Shown: positions 29,814-39,613 of the stretch, one piece after another
Layout: each line of letters begins with the position of its first letter
How positions within the stretch are numbered: position 1 is the stretch's first letter
Source: Granulicella sp.
GTDB lineage: Bacteria > Acidobacteriota > Terriglobia > Terriglobales > Acidobacteriaceae
NCBI GenBank assembly: GCA_025408425.1
Contig: JANXYX010000052.1
Span: 56,828 to 120,827, forward strand
Length of the DNA stretch: 64,000 bases
Direction: 5' to 3'
The notes under the pieces: generated by a model
What the model saw: the letters and a program-made list of their open reading frames with translations, nothing else
What the model was told of the DNA's origin: nothing
Databases searched by the model: none
Program-made: the position numbers and the translations under genes

Positions 29814-32339
29814 ATGACTGAGATTCAGGTAAACGAGAGCGAGAAGCAGGTTCGGTATACGCCTGCGGAGATTGAACCGAAGTGGCAGGCTGTGTGGGAT
29901 GCGGATGCGGCGTTGTATGCTGCGGAGCCGCATGACTCGGGTAAGCCGAAGTACTACTGCATTGAGATGCTGCCGTATCCGAGCGGGCAGTTGCACATGG
30001 GGCATGTGCGGAACTATGCGATTGGCGATGCGCTGGCGCGGCACATGTGGATGCGCGGGTATAACGTGCTGCACCCGATGGGGTGGGATGCGTTTGGGTT
30101 GCCGGCCGAGAATGCCGCGCTGAAGAACAACACTCCGCCGCGGGAGTGGACGCTGGCGAATATCGCGGCGATGCGGAAGCAGATGCAGCGGATGGGGTTG
30201 AGCTACGACTGGGCGACCGAGGTGACGACTTGCCTGCCGGAGTACTACCGGTGGAACCAGTGGTTTTTTCTGAAGATGTTTGTGGCGGGGTTGGCGTACC
30301 GGAAGAAGAGCAAGGTTAACTGGTGTCCGGAGTGCCAGACGGTGCTGGCGAATGAGCAGGTGGTGAATGGCTGCTGCTGGCGGCATGAAGACACGATTGT
30401 GGAGCAGCGTGATTTGACGCAGTGGTTTCTGCGGATCACGAAGTACTCGGATGAGTTGCTGGCGGGGCTGGAGAAACTGGACGGATGGCCGGAGAAGGTC
30501 CGGACGATGCAGCGGAACTGGATTGGCCGGAGTGAAGGGACGAATGTCGACTTTGCTGTGGCCGATGGTGGCGCAACGATTACCGTGTTTACGACGCGGG
30601 TGGATACGATCTTTGGGGCTACTTCGATTCAGTTGGCTCCGGAGCATGCAGTAGCGAAGGCTTTTGCGGCGGAGGACTCCGCGCTGGCGGTGCAGATCGA
30701 GGAGTTGCTGGACCAGCAGAAGAAGGCGCGTGAGGCCGGGGATGTTGGCGCGATTGAGAAACATGGTGTGCCGACCGGGCGGTTTGCGGTGAATCCGTTT
30801 AACGGCGAGCAGGTGCCAATTTGGGTGGCGAACTATATTCTGGCGGATTATGGCACGGGCGCGATTATGAGTGTGCCGGCGCATGATGAGCGGGACTTTG
30901 AGTTTGCACAGAAGTATGAGCTGCCGGTGCGTCGGGTTATTGCTCCTGTGGGGGTTACAGAACAGAGTGCACTGCCGTATACGGATGACGCAGCGGCGGT
31001 GCTGATCGATTCGGGTGATTGGACGGGGCTGGACTGCGTCGACGCGCAGGCGAAGATGGCTGCGTTTGCCAAGGCGAATGGATTTGGTACGGCTACGGTT
31101 ACATACCGGTTGAAGGACTGGGGCGTGAGCCGGCAGAGGTTCTGGGGGACGCCGATTCCGATGGTGTATTGCGCGTGCTCGGGTGAGGAGCCGATTCCTT
31201 TGCCGGAGAGCGCGTTGCCGGTGGTGCTTCCGGCGCAGGTAGAGATTACACAGCAGGGCGGTTCGCCGCTGGGGCGGGTGCCGGAGTTTGTGAATACGAC
31301 TTGCCCGAAGTGTGGCGGGCCGGCGCGGCGAGAGACGGACACGATGGATACGTTCGTCGACTCGAGCTGGTACTTCTACCGGTATACGGATGCGAAGAAT
31401 TCGACGGCACCGTTTGCGAGTGAGAAGGCGAACTACTGGTTTCCGATTGACCAATATATTGGCGGCGTGGAGCATGCGATTTTGCATTTGATCTACTCGC
31501 GGTTCTGGACGAAGGTGATGCGGGACCTGGGGCTGATCAAGAATGATGAACCTGCGGAGCGTCTGTTTACGCAGGGAATGGTGATTAAGGATGGCGCGAA
31601 GATGTCGAAGAGTAAGGGCAATGTAGTGAGCCCGGACTTGATGATCGAGCGCTATGGGGCGGATGCGACGAGGATGTATGCGCTGTTTGCGGCTCCGCCG
31701 GATAGGGATCTGGAGTGGCAGGAAGAGGGTGTGGCGGGGATCAGCCGGTTTCTGGGTAAGGTCTATCGGCTGACGACTAAGTATGCTGTGGTGCATGCCG
31801 TGAAGGATGAGGCGCACGTGGGTGGCAGGTCGCCTGAGGAGCAGGAGTTGCTGCGGAAGCTGCACCAGACGATTGGGAAGATTACGCAGGACTTCGGCGG
31901 GCGTTGGCACTTCAACACTTCGATCTCTTCGATCATGATTCTGGTAAATGAGATTACGGCGAAGGAAGCGGCGATGGATGCCGGGGAGATATCCGATGCA
32001 GTGATTGCGGAGGTGTTTCGCGGATTGACTCTGCTGCTGGCGCCGTTTGCGCCATTTCTGGCGGCGGAGTTGTGGGAGCAGATGGGCCATGAGGGCGTTG
32101 TGTTTCGGACGGCGTGGCCGCAGGTGGATGAAGAGCTGGCGCGGGAGGATGAGCTGGAGATTCCGGTTCAGGCGAATGGGAAGCTGGTGACTGTGGTGAA
32201 GGTTCCGGCGGGTAGCGATGAGGCTGCGGTGAAGGCTGCGGCACTGGCGGATGCGAAGGTGCTGGCTCGGATTGAGGGTAAGACGGTGGTGAAAGTGATT
32301 GTGGTGCCGGGCAAGCTTGTGAATCTCGTGGTGAAGTAG
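29814..32339 (+). CDS. leuS: Leucyl-tRNA synthetase
   Basis: 841 aa; MLPYPSGQLHMGHVRNYAIGD (HIGH-type), KMSKSKGN. Confidence 0.98.
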   Translation: MTEIQVNESEKQVRYTPAEIEPKWQAVWDADAALYAAEPHDSGKPKYYCIEMLPYPSGQLHMGHVRNYAIGDALARHMWMRGYNVLHPMGWDAFGLPAENAALKNNTPPREWTLANIAAMRKQMQRMGLSYDWATEVTTCLPEYYRWNQWFFLKMFVAGLAYRKKSKVNWCPECQTVLANEQVVNGCCWRHEDTIVEQRDLTQWFLRITKYSDELLAGLEKLDGWPEKVRTMQRNWIGRSEGTNVDFAVADGGATITVFTTRVDTIFGATSIQLAPEHAVAKAFAAEDSALAVQIEELLDQQKKAREAGDVGAIEKHGVPTGRFAVNPFNGEQVPIWVANYILADYGTGAIMSVPAHDERDFEFAQKYELPVRRVIAPVGVTEQSALPYTDDAAAVLIDSGDWTGLDCVDAQAKMAAFAKANGFGTATVTYRLKDWGVSRQRFWGTPIPMVYCACSGEEPIPLPESALPVVLPAQVEITQQGGSPLGRVPEFVNTTCPKCGGPARRETDTMDTFVDSSWYFYRYTDAKNSTAPFASEKANYWFPIDQYIGGVEHAILHLIYSRFWTKVMRDLGLIKNDEPAERLFTQGMVIKDGAKMSKSKGNVVSPDLMIERYGADATRMYALFAAPPDRDLEWQEEGVAGISRFLGKVYRLTTKYAVVHAVKDEAHVGGRSPEEQELLRKLHQTIGKITQDFGGRWHFNTSISSIMILVNEITAKEAAMDAGEISDAVIAEVFRGLTLLLAPFAPFLAAELWEQMGHEGVVFRTAWPQVDEELAREDELEIPVQANGKLVTVVKVPAGSDEAAVKAAALADAKVLARIEGKTVVKVIVVPGKLVNLVVK

Positions 32340-33335
32340 ATGACCGCGGAGGCTGTGAGCAGGAACGAAGTGCGGCAGGTACGAGGGACGCAGTCGCTGG
32401 TACAGACACTGGCTCGGTGCTGGCGGAGGCCGTCGCTGACGGGGCTGGAGGTTCTGTGGCGCTGGTTTTGCGGGGTGCCTGCGCTGGCGATCGTAGGATG
32501 GCATCTGAAGCGGATTCTTGCTGCCCACACAGGCGGGACGTACGATGTCGCACGGCTGGGACTGGATCGGGCGCTGGTGAATGACCCGGTGGGCGCCGCG
32601 GCGGCCGATCCGCTGGGGGTGACGGGCAAAGTGAGTCAAGCGGTGGGCATTCTGCTTCCAGACTTGCGGCATGTCGCGTTGTGGCTGGTGCCGTTGATGC
32701 TGGTGGTGTGGGTGGTGGTGTCATCGATGGGGCGGACGGTAGTGCTGCGCAAGATGGACAAACAACTGCACGCGCGGCCGATCACGCTGATGGGGTTGCA
32801 GGCGATACGGATGATTGCTCTGAGCGGGAGTTTTGCGGCGTGGTTTGCGTGTCTTCGCTGGGCTGCGGATGTGGCCGTGACCAAGGCGATTGCGTCAGGG
32901 AATGAGCCAAATCTGGTGCTTTATTTTGCGGTGTTGATTGTGTCTACCCTGGGATTGTTTACGTTGTGGGCCGCGGTGAGTTGGGCGTTGTCGGTGGCCC
33001 CCCTGGTGGCGATGAAACGGAACGCGGGAATGGGACAGAGCCTGATTGCGGCGTTTCGCCTAGGGCCGTTGAAGGGCAAGCTGGTTGAGGTAAACCTGGT
33101 GCTGGGAATCGTCAAGATTGCACTGATTGTGCTGGCGACAGTATTTTCGGCATCACCTCTGCCGTTTGAGAGCGTGACGACGCAGGAGTTTCTGATGTGG
33201 TGGTGGGTTGGGGTGGGGGTGTTTTACCTGGTGGCTTCGGACTTTTTCCATGTGGCTCGTCTGATGGCTTACCTGGAGTTGTGGCGGGCTTATGACGTGG
33301 GCGAAGATTCTTTGCCTGCGCCGGGCGAAATCTAG
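32340..33335 (+). CDS. Hypothetical multi-pass membrane protein
   Basis: 331 aa, ATG directly abuts the leuS stop; several TM helices. Confidence 0.8.
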   Translation: MTAEAVSRNEVRQVRGTQSLVQTLARCWRRPSLTGLEVLWRWFCGVPALAIVGWHLKRILAAHTGGTYDVARLGLDRALVNDPVGAAAADPLGVTGKVSQAVGILLPDLRHVALWLVPLMLVVWVVVSSMGRTVVLRKMDKQLHARPITLMGLQAIRMIALSGSFAAWFACLRWAADVAVTKAIASGNEPNLVLYFAVLIVSTLGLFTLWAAVSWALSVAPLVAMKRNAGMGQSLIAAFRLGPLKGKLVEVNLVLGIVKIALIVLATVFSASPLPFESVTTQEFLMWWWVGVGVFYLVASDFFHVARLMAYLELWRAYDVGEDSLPAPGEI

Positions 33336-33346
33336 CATCTCACTGT

Positions 33347-33366
33347 ATTAGTCCATTTGGACTAAT
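33347..33366. promoter_or_regulatory. Perfect 20-bp palindrome (operator candidate)
   Basis: ATTAGTCCA-TT-TGGACTAAT. Confidence 0.5.
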
Positions 33367-33398
33367 TTCATGGATTGCTGATTTCTCACGGAGAGCTT

Positions 33399-33569
33399 AT
33401 GTCCTTTGGTCTGTATGCGATTGGCTACCTTATTTTGATTGTTGGAGTGGCCTATCTGGCACATCTGATGCATATTCCGCAGAGCTATATTGTGGCTGGG
33501 GCGATCATCCTGGCTGGTCTCGGAATCGTAACCGGCGTACAAAGTACTCGTCAGAAGGACCCGAGCTAG
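33399..33569 (+). CDS. Small two-TM hypothetical protein
   Basis: MSFGLYAIGYLILIVGVAYLAHLMHIPQSYIVAGAIILAGLGI. Confidence 0.65.
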   Translation: MSFGLYAIGYLILIVGVAYLAHLMHIPQSYIVAGAIILAGLGIVTGVQSTRQKDPS

Positions 33570-33601
33570 GACTGGGTGACGCTCGCGGTTACACTTAGAG
33601 C

Positions 33602-35161
33602 GTGGACACTTCAACGATAGTCATTCTGGATTTTGGGTCGCAATATACACAATTGATTGCGCGTCGGATACGGGAGTTCAACGTATTTTCCGTTGTGCTG
33701 CCTTGCACGGTTTCACTGGAGCAGGTTAAGGCGCTGAAGCCGAAGGGTGTGATCCTTTCGGGTGGACCTTCGTCGGTGTATGACGCGGATGCTCCGAAGG
33801 CTGATCCGGCGGTGTTGGCGATGGGCGTGCCGGTGCTTGGAATTTGTTATGGACTGCAGTTTATCGTGCACCATCTGGGTGGCAAGGTAGAGCCGGCCCC
33901 GGCGCGAGAGTATGGGCATGCGCAGGTGAGCGTTGTGGCCGAGACTCCGCTCTTTCAAGGATTGCCGCAGACGATGGATGTGTGGATGTCGCATGGGGAT
34001 GAGGCCAAGGCGCTGCCCGAGGGCTTTGTTCTGACTGCGAAGACGTCGAATGCGTTGGCGGGGATTGCGAATGAGGCGCGGCGAATCTGGGCGGTGCAGT
34101 TCCACCCAGAGGTAGCGCATACGCGGCAGGGGATGGAACTGCTGAAGAATTTTGTGGTGGATATCTGCGGGGCCAAGGCGGACTGGACTCCTGAGCACTT
34201 TATCCAGACGACTGTGGAGCGGGTGAAGGCGCAGGTGGGGAATGGCCATGCTATTTGCGGCTTGAGTGGGGGAGTGGACTCGAGCGTTGCGGCGGTACTG
34301 GTGGCGCGTGCGATTGGGGACCGACTGACCTGCATCTTTGTGAATAATGGCGTGCTGCGCAAGGACGAGTTTGCAAAGGTACAGAAGACGATGCGAGAAC
34401 AACTGGGACTGAATGTAGTCGCAGTGGATTCGAGCGAGCGTTTTCTGACGAAGCTGGCGGGCGTGACCGATCCGGAGCAGAAACGAAAGGTGATCGGGAA
34501 CGAGTTTATCGCGGTGTTTGATGATGAGGCGAAGAGGATATTCGAAGCGGAGAAGAGTGCTGGCGAAGAGGTAGCGTGGCTGGTGCAAGGGACTCTGTAT
34601 CCGGATGTGATCGAGTCGAGCAGCGTGCATGGACCGTCACACACGATCAAGAGCCACCACAATGTAGGCGGACTGCCGGCGGACATGAAGCTGAAGCTTA
34701 TTGAGCCGCTACGGGATCTGTTCAAGGATGAAGTGCGCCGGATAGGGCGCGACCTGGGGATGCCGGATGACATCATTGAGCGGCAACCGTTTCCTGGGCC
34801 TGGGCTGGCGGTGAGAATACTGGGTGAGGTAACGGCAGAGCGGGTGGCGATTCTGCAGGAGGCTGACCAGATCGTAGTGGATGAGATCAAGAAGGCAGGG
34901 CTTTACCGCAAGGTCTGGCAGAGCTTTGCGGTGCTGCTGCCGGTGAAGAGCGTCGGCGTCATGGGAGACCAGCGGACGTACGCGAACACATGTGCAATTC
35001 GAGCTGTGGAGAGCGAGGATGGCATGACGGCGGACTGGGCTCCGCTGCCGTATGAGGTGCTGCGGACGATCTCAAGCCGGATTGTGAGCGAGGTGCGGGG
35101 GATCAACCGGGTAGTGTACGACATTACGTCGAAGCCGCCGGGGACGATTGAGTGGGAGTAG
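33602..35161 (+). CDS. guaA: GMP synthase (glutamine-hydrolysing)
   Basis: GTG start; [21 protein letters not shown]-terminal KPPGTIEWE. Confidence 0.98.
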   Translation: MDTSTIVILDFGSQYTQLIARRIREFNVFSVVLPCTVSLEQVKALKPKGVILSGGPSSVYDADAPKADPAVLAMGVPVLGICYGLQFIVHHLGGKVEPAPAREYGHAQVSVVAETPLFQGLPQTMDVWMSHGDEAKALPEGFVLTAKTSNALAGIANEARRIWAVQFHPEVAHTRQGMELLKNFVVDICGAKADWTPEHFIQTTVERVKAQVGNGHAICGLSGGVDSSVAAVLVARAIGDRLTCIFVNNGVLRKDEFAKVQKTMREQLGLNVVAVDSSERFLTKLAGVTDPEQKRKVIGNEFIAVFDDEAKRIFEAEKSAGEEVAWLVQGTLYPDVIESSSVHGPSHTIKSHHNVGGLPADMKLKLIEPLRDLFKDEVRRIGRDLGMPDDIIERQPFPGPGLAVRILGEVTAERVAILQEADQIVVDEIKKAGLYRKVWQSFAVLLPVKSVGVMGDQRTYANTCAIRAVESEDGMTADWAPLPYEVLRTISSRIVSEVRGINRVVYDITSKPPGTIEWE

Positions 35162-35183
35162 GGGATTGCTGCGGGCTGGACTC

Positions 35184-36530
35184 TCAGCGCGGAGTTGAGG
35201 AGGGGGAGTTCGGCTTAAGGACGGCGGCTCGGCGGGCGGTGGTCTGAAGGACGATGCGGGTGTTGCGGGCGAAGGTGACCTGTTTGCCGGGGGCTATCCA
35301 GCGGTAGTAGAAGGCGACGGCGGTTCCGTAGAAGCCGATGCCGGCTGCGAGTTCGGGCGAATGGCCAGCGAGGCCAATGATGTTGCCGGCCAGACCGAAG
35401 CCGTTGGCCGCGACGGTATTTTTACCAAGCTGTTGCTCTCTGTCTTGATCGAGGGCCCTGCTGGCAAGTAGGGCAAGAATCAAGGGGACGACAAGCTTAT
35501 CCTGAGGCTTGGGCTTGACCTGTCCTTCTGAGTTCATGGCGAGGTTCCCGCCGGCGGCGGAGTCTACCCCGGTGAGAGCAGCCTGGACGTTCTGCGTGTT
35601 GCCGTTGGGGAGCTCGATCTGGCTGAAGTCGAAGCGGAGGGTTCCGGCGCGGGCGAAGGAGCGTGCGGGTTTCGCTTTGGTGATTTCGCCGACGAAGATG
35701 GCGCCCTGGGGCACGGCGATGGTGTGGTCTTCGTTATAGATGGGCTCTGCGACGGTGGCTTTGATGGTTTGTCCGGCTTTGGCTGTCGCGGAGGAGAGTT
35801 GGTCGTCGAGATAGGCCTGGATGATCCAGGTGGGTGGGGTGTCCGGCTTTGCGGGGGGAGCTGCAGCGGGTTTTGATGGCTGGGGAGTTGGCGCGGCCGC
35901 GGGCGGTGTCTGGAGAGGGATGGAGAGCGGCTCAGAGGTCTCGACGGTCCAGGCGGTGCCTTTTTCGATGCGCTGTGGATGGTAGGGGATCTGGTGATAG
36001 AAGAATTGGACGAAGCGATCACGCTTGTCCGGGCCGGTGAAGACGGCGACCTGGTCGTGCATTATCTGGATGCCGTTGTCGAATTGCTGCCGGATAAAAC
36101 CACCCTTGCGGGGCGGGGGAGCGACGAGCCGGTAGATGGGGGCTCCGTCGGTAGCGGTGCCGGTGGCTATGGGGAGGGTGGTTCCGTCGGTGAGGACGAT
36201 CTGGGTGAATTGCACGACGGGGATGCGGAAGGGGGTGAAGTCTCCGTTCAGGCGGGCGCGAATGCGAAGGGAATGGTTGGAGCGAAGTGCGACTACGGTG
36301 CCGGTGAGGGTGGTGTGTTCCGGCAGAACGAGGGCATCGTCAGCGTAAACGGGGTAGATGAGCTGGGCGCTGATCTGCTGGCCGACGCGCATGGGAAGGT
36401 GGTTGCTGATCTGGACAGGGAGGGGAGTGCCGACGGGGAGCGTGGTTGCGGCTGGTAGAGCAGGGGACTGACTGTGTGCGAGTGCCGATCCGAGAAGCAG
36501 GAGATAGGGGAGTACGGATCGGGGAATCAT
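35184..36530 (-). CDS. Secreted hypothetical protein (TrbI/VirB10-like fold suggested)
   Basis: Signal peptide; repeated pattern of ...I.QGA.F.GEI..A....R segments. Confidence 0.6.
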   Translation of the reverse strand: MIPRSVLPYLLLLGSALAHSQSPALPAATTLPVGTPLPVQISNHLPMRVGQQISAQLIYPVYADDALVLPEHTTLTGTVVALRSNHSLRIRARLNGDFTPFRIPVVQFTQIVLTDGTTLPIATGTATDGAPIYRLVAPPPRKGGFIRQQFDNGIQIMHDQVAVFTGPDKRDRFVQFFYHQIPYHPQRIEKGTAWTVETSEPLSIPLQTPPAAAPTPQPSKPAAAPPAKPDTPPTWIIQAYLDDQLSSATAKAGQTIKATVAEPIYNEDHTIAVPQGAIFVGEITKAKPARSFARAGTLRFDFSQIELPNGNTQNVQAALTGVDSAAGGNLAMNSEGQVKPKPQDKLVVPLILALLASRALDQDREQQLGKNTVAANGFGLAGNIIGLAGHSPELAAGIGFYGTAVAFYYRWIAPGKQVTFARNTRIVLQTTARRAAVLKPNSPSSTPR

Positions 36531-36536
36531 GTAGCT

Positions 36537-37886
36537 CTATCGTAGCGTAAGGGTTGCGGCATCGGTGCTCTTGTGGAAGGTGATGGTGAGATCGAGGGTA
36601 GCGGCTTCGGGGTCTTCTACGACGTTGCAGGAGGCTGGATAGTTGGCGCGTGTGTGCAGAGCAGTGTTGCTCTTGAGGAAGGCTGTGACGTAGCCTGCGT
36701 CGTAGATGTCTCCCTTACGGAGCTTCCAGGTGGAGTCGAAGTCTCTTCTTTGGCTGGGTGAGAGGTTGAGGATGGTTAGTTTGCGGAGGCGGTATTGCGG
36801 ACCTGGGGTGGCGGAGAGGGTAAAGGTAGCTTGGTGGGTGGTTGTGTTGAGGGTGGGGTTGGCGGTGATGACGACGTCCATATAGCCGTGGTTGCGGTAG
36901 GCAGCGTCGAGGTTGGCGAGCGAGTCGCGGAGGGCCTGCTGTGTGGCGGGTTCTCCTGGGTGGAGTTTGGCTGCGGTGGTGAAGGCCTGTGCGCTCATGA
37001 GAGGAGAGCCGGGCCAGTCCAGTCTGGCGAGGTGGTAGAGTTCGCCTTCGTGCAGGGTAGCGGCGATGTCGACCTCGACGTTGGGCGCGGCGGCGGCGGC
37101 GATGGTTCGGGTGAGACTAGTCAGGGAGGCATCCTGATATCCTGCGTCGCGGTAGATATCGAGGATGCGGTTCTGGAGGCTTGAGGTGGTGAGGCCTTCG
37201 TTATAGGGTGAGCCGATGAGGGAGCTGGTGAGCCTGGCGGTGAGCGGGAGGAAGGTTGGTGAGACTCCGGCGAGCTTGAGGGAATGGAGTCGGACTTCAG
37301 GGGGCTGGATGCGGAATTCGGCGATGCGCAGTGGCTGGCCAGGAAAGGGTGCGATGAGCTCTGAGGTGACGGTGGCGGTGATGCCTTTGGCTGTGAGGAG
37401 TTGATGGAGAGCGTCCTCTATGGCTTCCTGCTGGTTGCCGCCTTCCGGGATGGAGCCGTTGAAGAGTGGGACTCGCTTCTGGATCTCGCTGGTGAGCTCG
37501 CTGGGCTGCCACCAGACGAAGTTCTCAAAGCTGGCGTGGAGCATGTTTGCAGGATCGGTGGGTTTGATTTTGAAGATGATATCGACCGCGCTGGCGGGAC
37601 CGTCGAAGCTGGCCTGGACGTCGCTGAAGGCTCCGGTTTCGATGAGGCGGTCGGCTGCGGTCTGGAGTCCGGTGCGGGTGAGGGCCGTTCCGGGTTGGAG
37701 TCCGGAGGCTGCTTCGAGCGATGGTTGCGAGTAAGGGGTTTCGCCCTGAAAGACGATGGTGTGGATGAAGTACTCGCCCACATGCAGGGCGGGATCTTCG
37801 ATTTGATACGGAGCTGAGTGCTGGGCAGGAGAGGGTGCGGCCAGCAGCGTAAGCATCAAAGCGCTAAGCCAAAAGGAAAGGCGCAT
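36537..37886 (-). CDS. POTRA-domain secreted protein (BamA/FtsQ-type repeats, no Omp85 barrel)
   Basis: Start MRLSFWLSALMLTLLAAPSPAQ; POTRA-like segments (LHSLKLAG..., YRLRKLTILNLS...); ends without a barrel. Confidence 0.75.
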   Translation of the reverse strand: MRLSFWLSALMLTLLAAPSPAQHSAPYQIEDPALHVGEYFIHTIVFQGETPYSQPSLEAASGLQPGTALTRTGLQTAADRLIETGAFSDVQASFDGPASAVDIIFKIKPTDPANMLHASFENFVWWQPSELTSEIQKRVPLFNGSIPEGGNQQEAIEDALHQLLTAKGITATVTSELIAPFPGQPLRIAEFRIQPPEVRLHSLKLAGVSPTFLPLTARLTSSLIGSPYNEGLTTSSLQNRILDIYRDAGYQDASLTSLTRTIAAAAAPNVEVDIAATLHEGELYHLARLDWPGSPLMSAQAFTTAAKLHPGEPATQQALRDSLANLDAAYRNHGYMDVVITANPTLNTTTHQATFTLSATPGPQYRLRKLTILNLSPSQRRDFDSTWKLRKGDIYDAGYVTAFLKSNTALHTRANYPASCNVVEDPEAATLDLTITFHKSTDAATLTLR

Positions 37887-37912
37887 GAGTAAGTATACCC
37901 ATGCGCCTTTTT
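37877..37912. promoter_or_regulatory. 11-bp perfect hairpin containing the start codon of the POTRA gene
   Basis: AAAGGCGCATG-agtaagtatacc-CATGCGCCTTT plus TT; CAT at 37884-37886 is the minus-strand start codon. Confidence 0.7.
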
Positions 37913-37938
37913 GATGCAGTCGATTTTTTTGAGTCAGG

Positions 37939-38928
37939 TTATAGTCCGACTTTGCTGTGCCATGAACTGGCGGACTTGAGAGCTGTGTTGACGTTTTCGA
38001 TGTTCTCGACGCCGGTGGATTCAAGCCAGTCGCGGAAGGCCTGAGCGCCGTGCTTGGCGTAGATGGGAATGCCATCCTTCCAGGTGGCTCGGCCGCAGAG
38101 GACGCCGTTGTACTTGGTTCCGGATTCTCCGGCGAGCTCGAGAGTCTCGATGAAGACGGGGTTGGAGACACCAGCGGAGAGGTAGATGAAGGGCTTGTGG
38201 GTCATGGACTCGGCATCGCGGAAGTGCTGGAGAGCCTCTGCGCGAGAGTATGCCTTTTCGCCCTTGAATGCCTTGGTTCCTTCTACGAACTCCATGACGA
38301 TGGGGACTTCGACCTTGAGGACATCGACGTTATATCGATTTTTGCCGAACTCTGCCATGGCTCCTGAGACGATGGATGGCTTTTTGAGGGCGTAGGCGAG
38401 GGATTTCTCATCTCCGCCATCGGCGTCGTAGCCTACGAACTCAAGGAAGAAGGGGATGTCGTGGGCGAGGCACTCGTCGCCGATGCGCTCGATCCAAGCC
38501 TGCTTGAGATCGTTGATGTGGGACTTCTCGAAGGGGGTGTAGTAGAGGAGGATCTTGATGCAGTCTGCTCCTGCTTCCTTGAGACGGCGCACGGACCAGA
38601 CGTCGAGGAGGTCTGGGAGACGACCGGCGGTGGCGGAATCGTATCCGGTCTTCTCGTAAGCAAGGAGGAGACCAGCGTTGTGACGGAGCTTGGAGGCGGG
38701 CAGGCCGAACTCCGGGTCGAGGAGGATTGCTGACGCGTGCTGGGTGAGGACGTCGGTGACGAGCTCCTTGAAGACTTCGAGATCGTGGGCGTCAGCAGCA
38801 GCGCCGCGCTCCTTGGCGAGGGACTTCTGGAGCGAGCCGCGCTGGTCCATAGCTGCGGCGGCGATGACGCCGCGGTGATCGGATACGGCCTTGAGTCCGG
38901 CCAGCTTACCTGGGGTCAACTTCGACAT
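37939..38928 (-). CDS. lacD: Tagatose-1,6-bisphosphate aldolase family (LacD-like class I aldolase)
   Basis: MSKLTPGKLAGLKAVSDHRGVIAAAAMDQRGSLQ; ADCIKILLYY. Confidence 0.9.
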   Translation of the reverse strand: MSKLTPGKLAGLKAVSDHRGVIAAAAMDQRGSLQKSLAKERGAAADAHDLEVFKELVTDVLTQHASAILLDPEFGLPASKLRHNAGLLLAYEKTGYDSATAGRLPDLLDVWSVRRLKEAGADCIKILLYYTPFEKSHINDLKQAWIERIGDECLAHDIPFFLEFVGYDADGGDEKSLAYALKKPSIVSGAMAEFGKNRYNVDVLKVEVPIVMEFVEGTKAFKGEKAYSRAEALQHFRDAESMTHKPFIYLSAGVSNPVFIETLELAGESGTKYNGVLCGRATWKDGIPIYAKHGAQAFRDWLESTGVENIENVNTALKSASSWHSKVGL

Positions 38929-39126
38929 TGCAATGATCTCCTATACCGACTTTACGGTGATGATCCGCGAACCGCCATTTTACACAGGGGCAGGCTGGTT
39001 GGGCATCAACGTTGATTATCGTCCTTTGTATGAGCCTGTGCATCCCGGAGTGACGGCAGATGGGAAGGGCTGAGGAGGACTTGGCGGCAGCGGTGGCACC
39101 GATACGATTGATTGGTGTTTTGGGGC

Positions 39127-39591
39127 TTATCTGTTGTCCTCTTCTTCTTCGTCCTCATCTTCATCTTCATCGTCGTAGGGGGAGAGATCGAGCATGGTGC
39201 CCGGTTCGGCGAGGTCGAGACCGTCTGGGGTGGAGGCTATGGAGCGGATGATGTCTGGCGCGTAGGGCTTGAGGTGGAGGTTCGCGGCGTTCATGGAGGC
39301 GAGTTGGAGTCCGTAGAGGAGCGCGGTGGCACGCCTGGTGTCGAGCTGTCCGGTTGCGAGGGCGTTGATGACGACAGAGAGAGCGATCTGAACGGACTCG
39401 CGGTCTTCGAGGGCGGAGAGTTCGAGGTGTTGCCCCGGGATGAGGTAGCCGCGGGTGGTTTCGGTGTGACGGAAGGAGGTGTGGCGCTGGAGGAGGCGGT
39501 TATGGAAGTAGCAGTAGGGGCGCTGGTTGAGGGAGGGGGCCTGACACTGGAGGCCGTTGGTCTTGATGTGGCGGCAGATGGGAACTTGCAT
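39127..39591 (-). CDS. Hypothetical protein with N-terminal Cys/His cluster and poly-acidic C terminus
   Basis: MQVPICRHIKTNGLQCQAPSLNQRPYCYFH...; C-terminal DDEDEDEDEEEED. Confidence 0.75.
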   Translation of the reverse strand: MQVPICRHIKTNGLQCQAPSLNQRPYCYFHNRLLQRHTSFRHTETTRGYLIPGQHLELSALEDRESVQIALSVVINALATGQLDTRRATALLYGLQLASMNAANLHLKPYAPDIIRSIASTPDGLDLAEPGTMLDLSPYDDEDEDEDEEEEDNR

Positions 39592-39613
39592 GGTTTTATC
39601 CTTTTTGGGGTGG

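Noticed and set aside
29799-32672. 957-aa minus-strand ORF antisense to leuS
   Set aside because: Arg/His/Pro-rich, no recognisable domain, and a plus-strand leuS with full motifs; an artefact of skewed codon usage.
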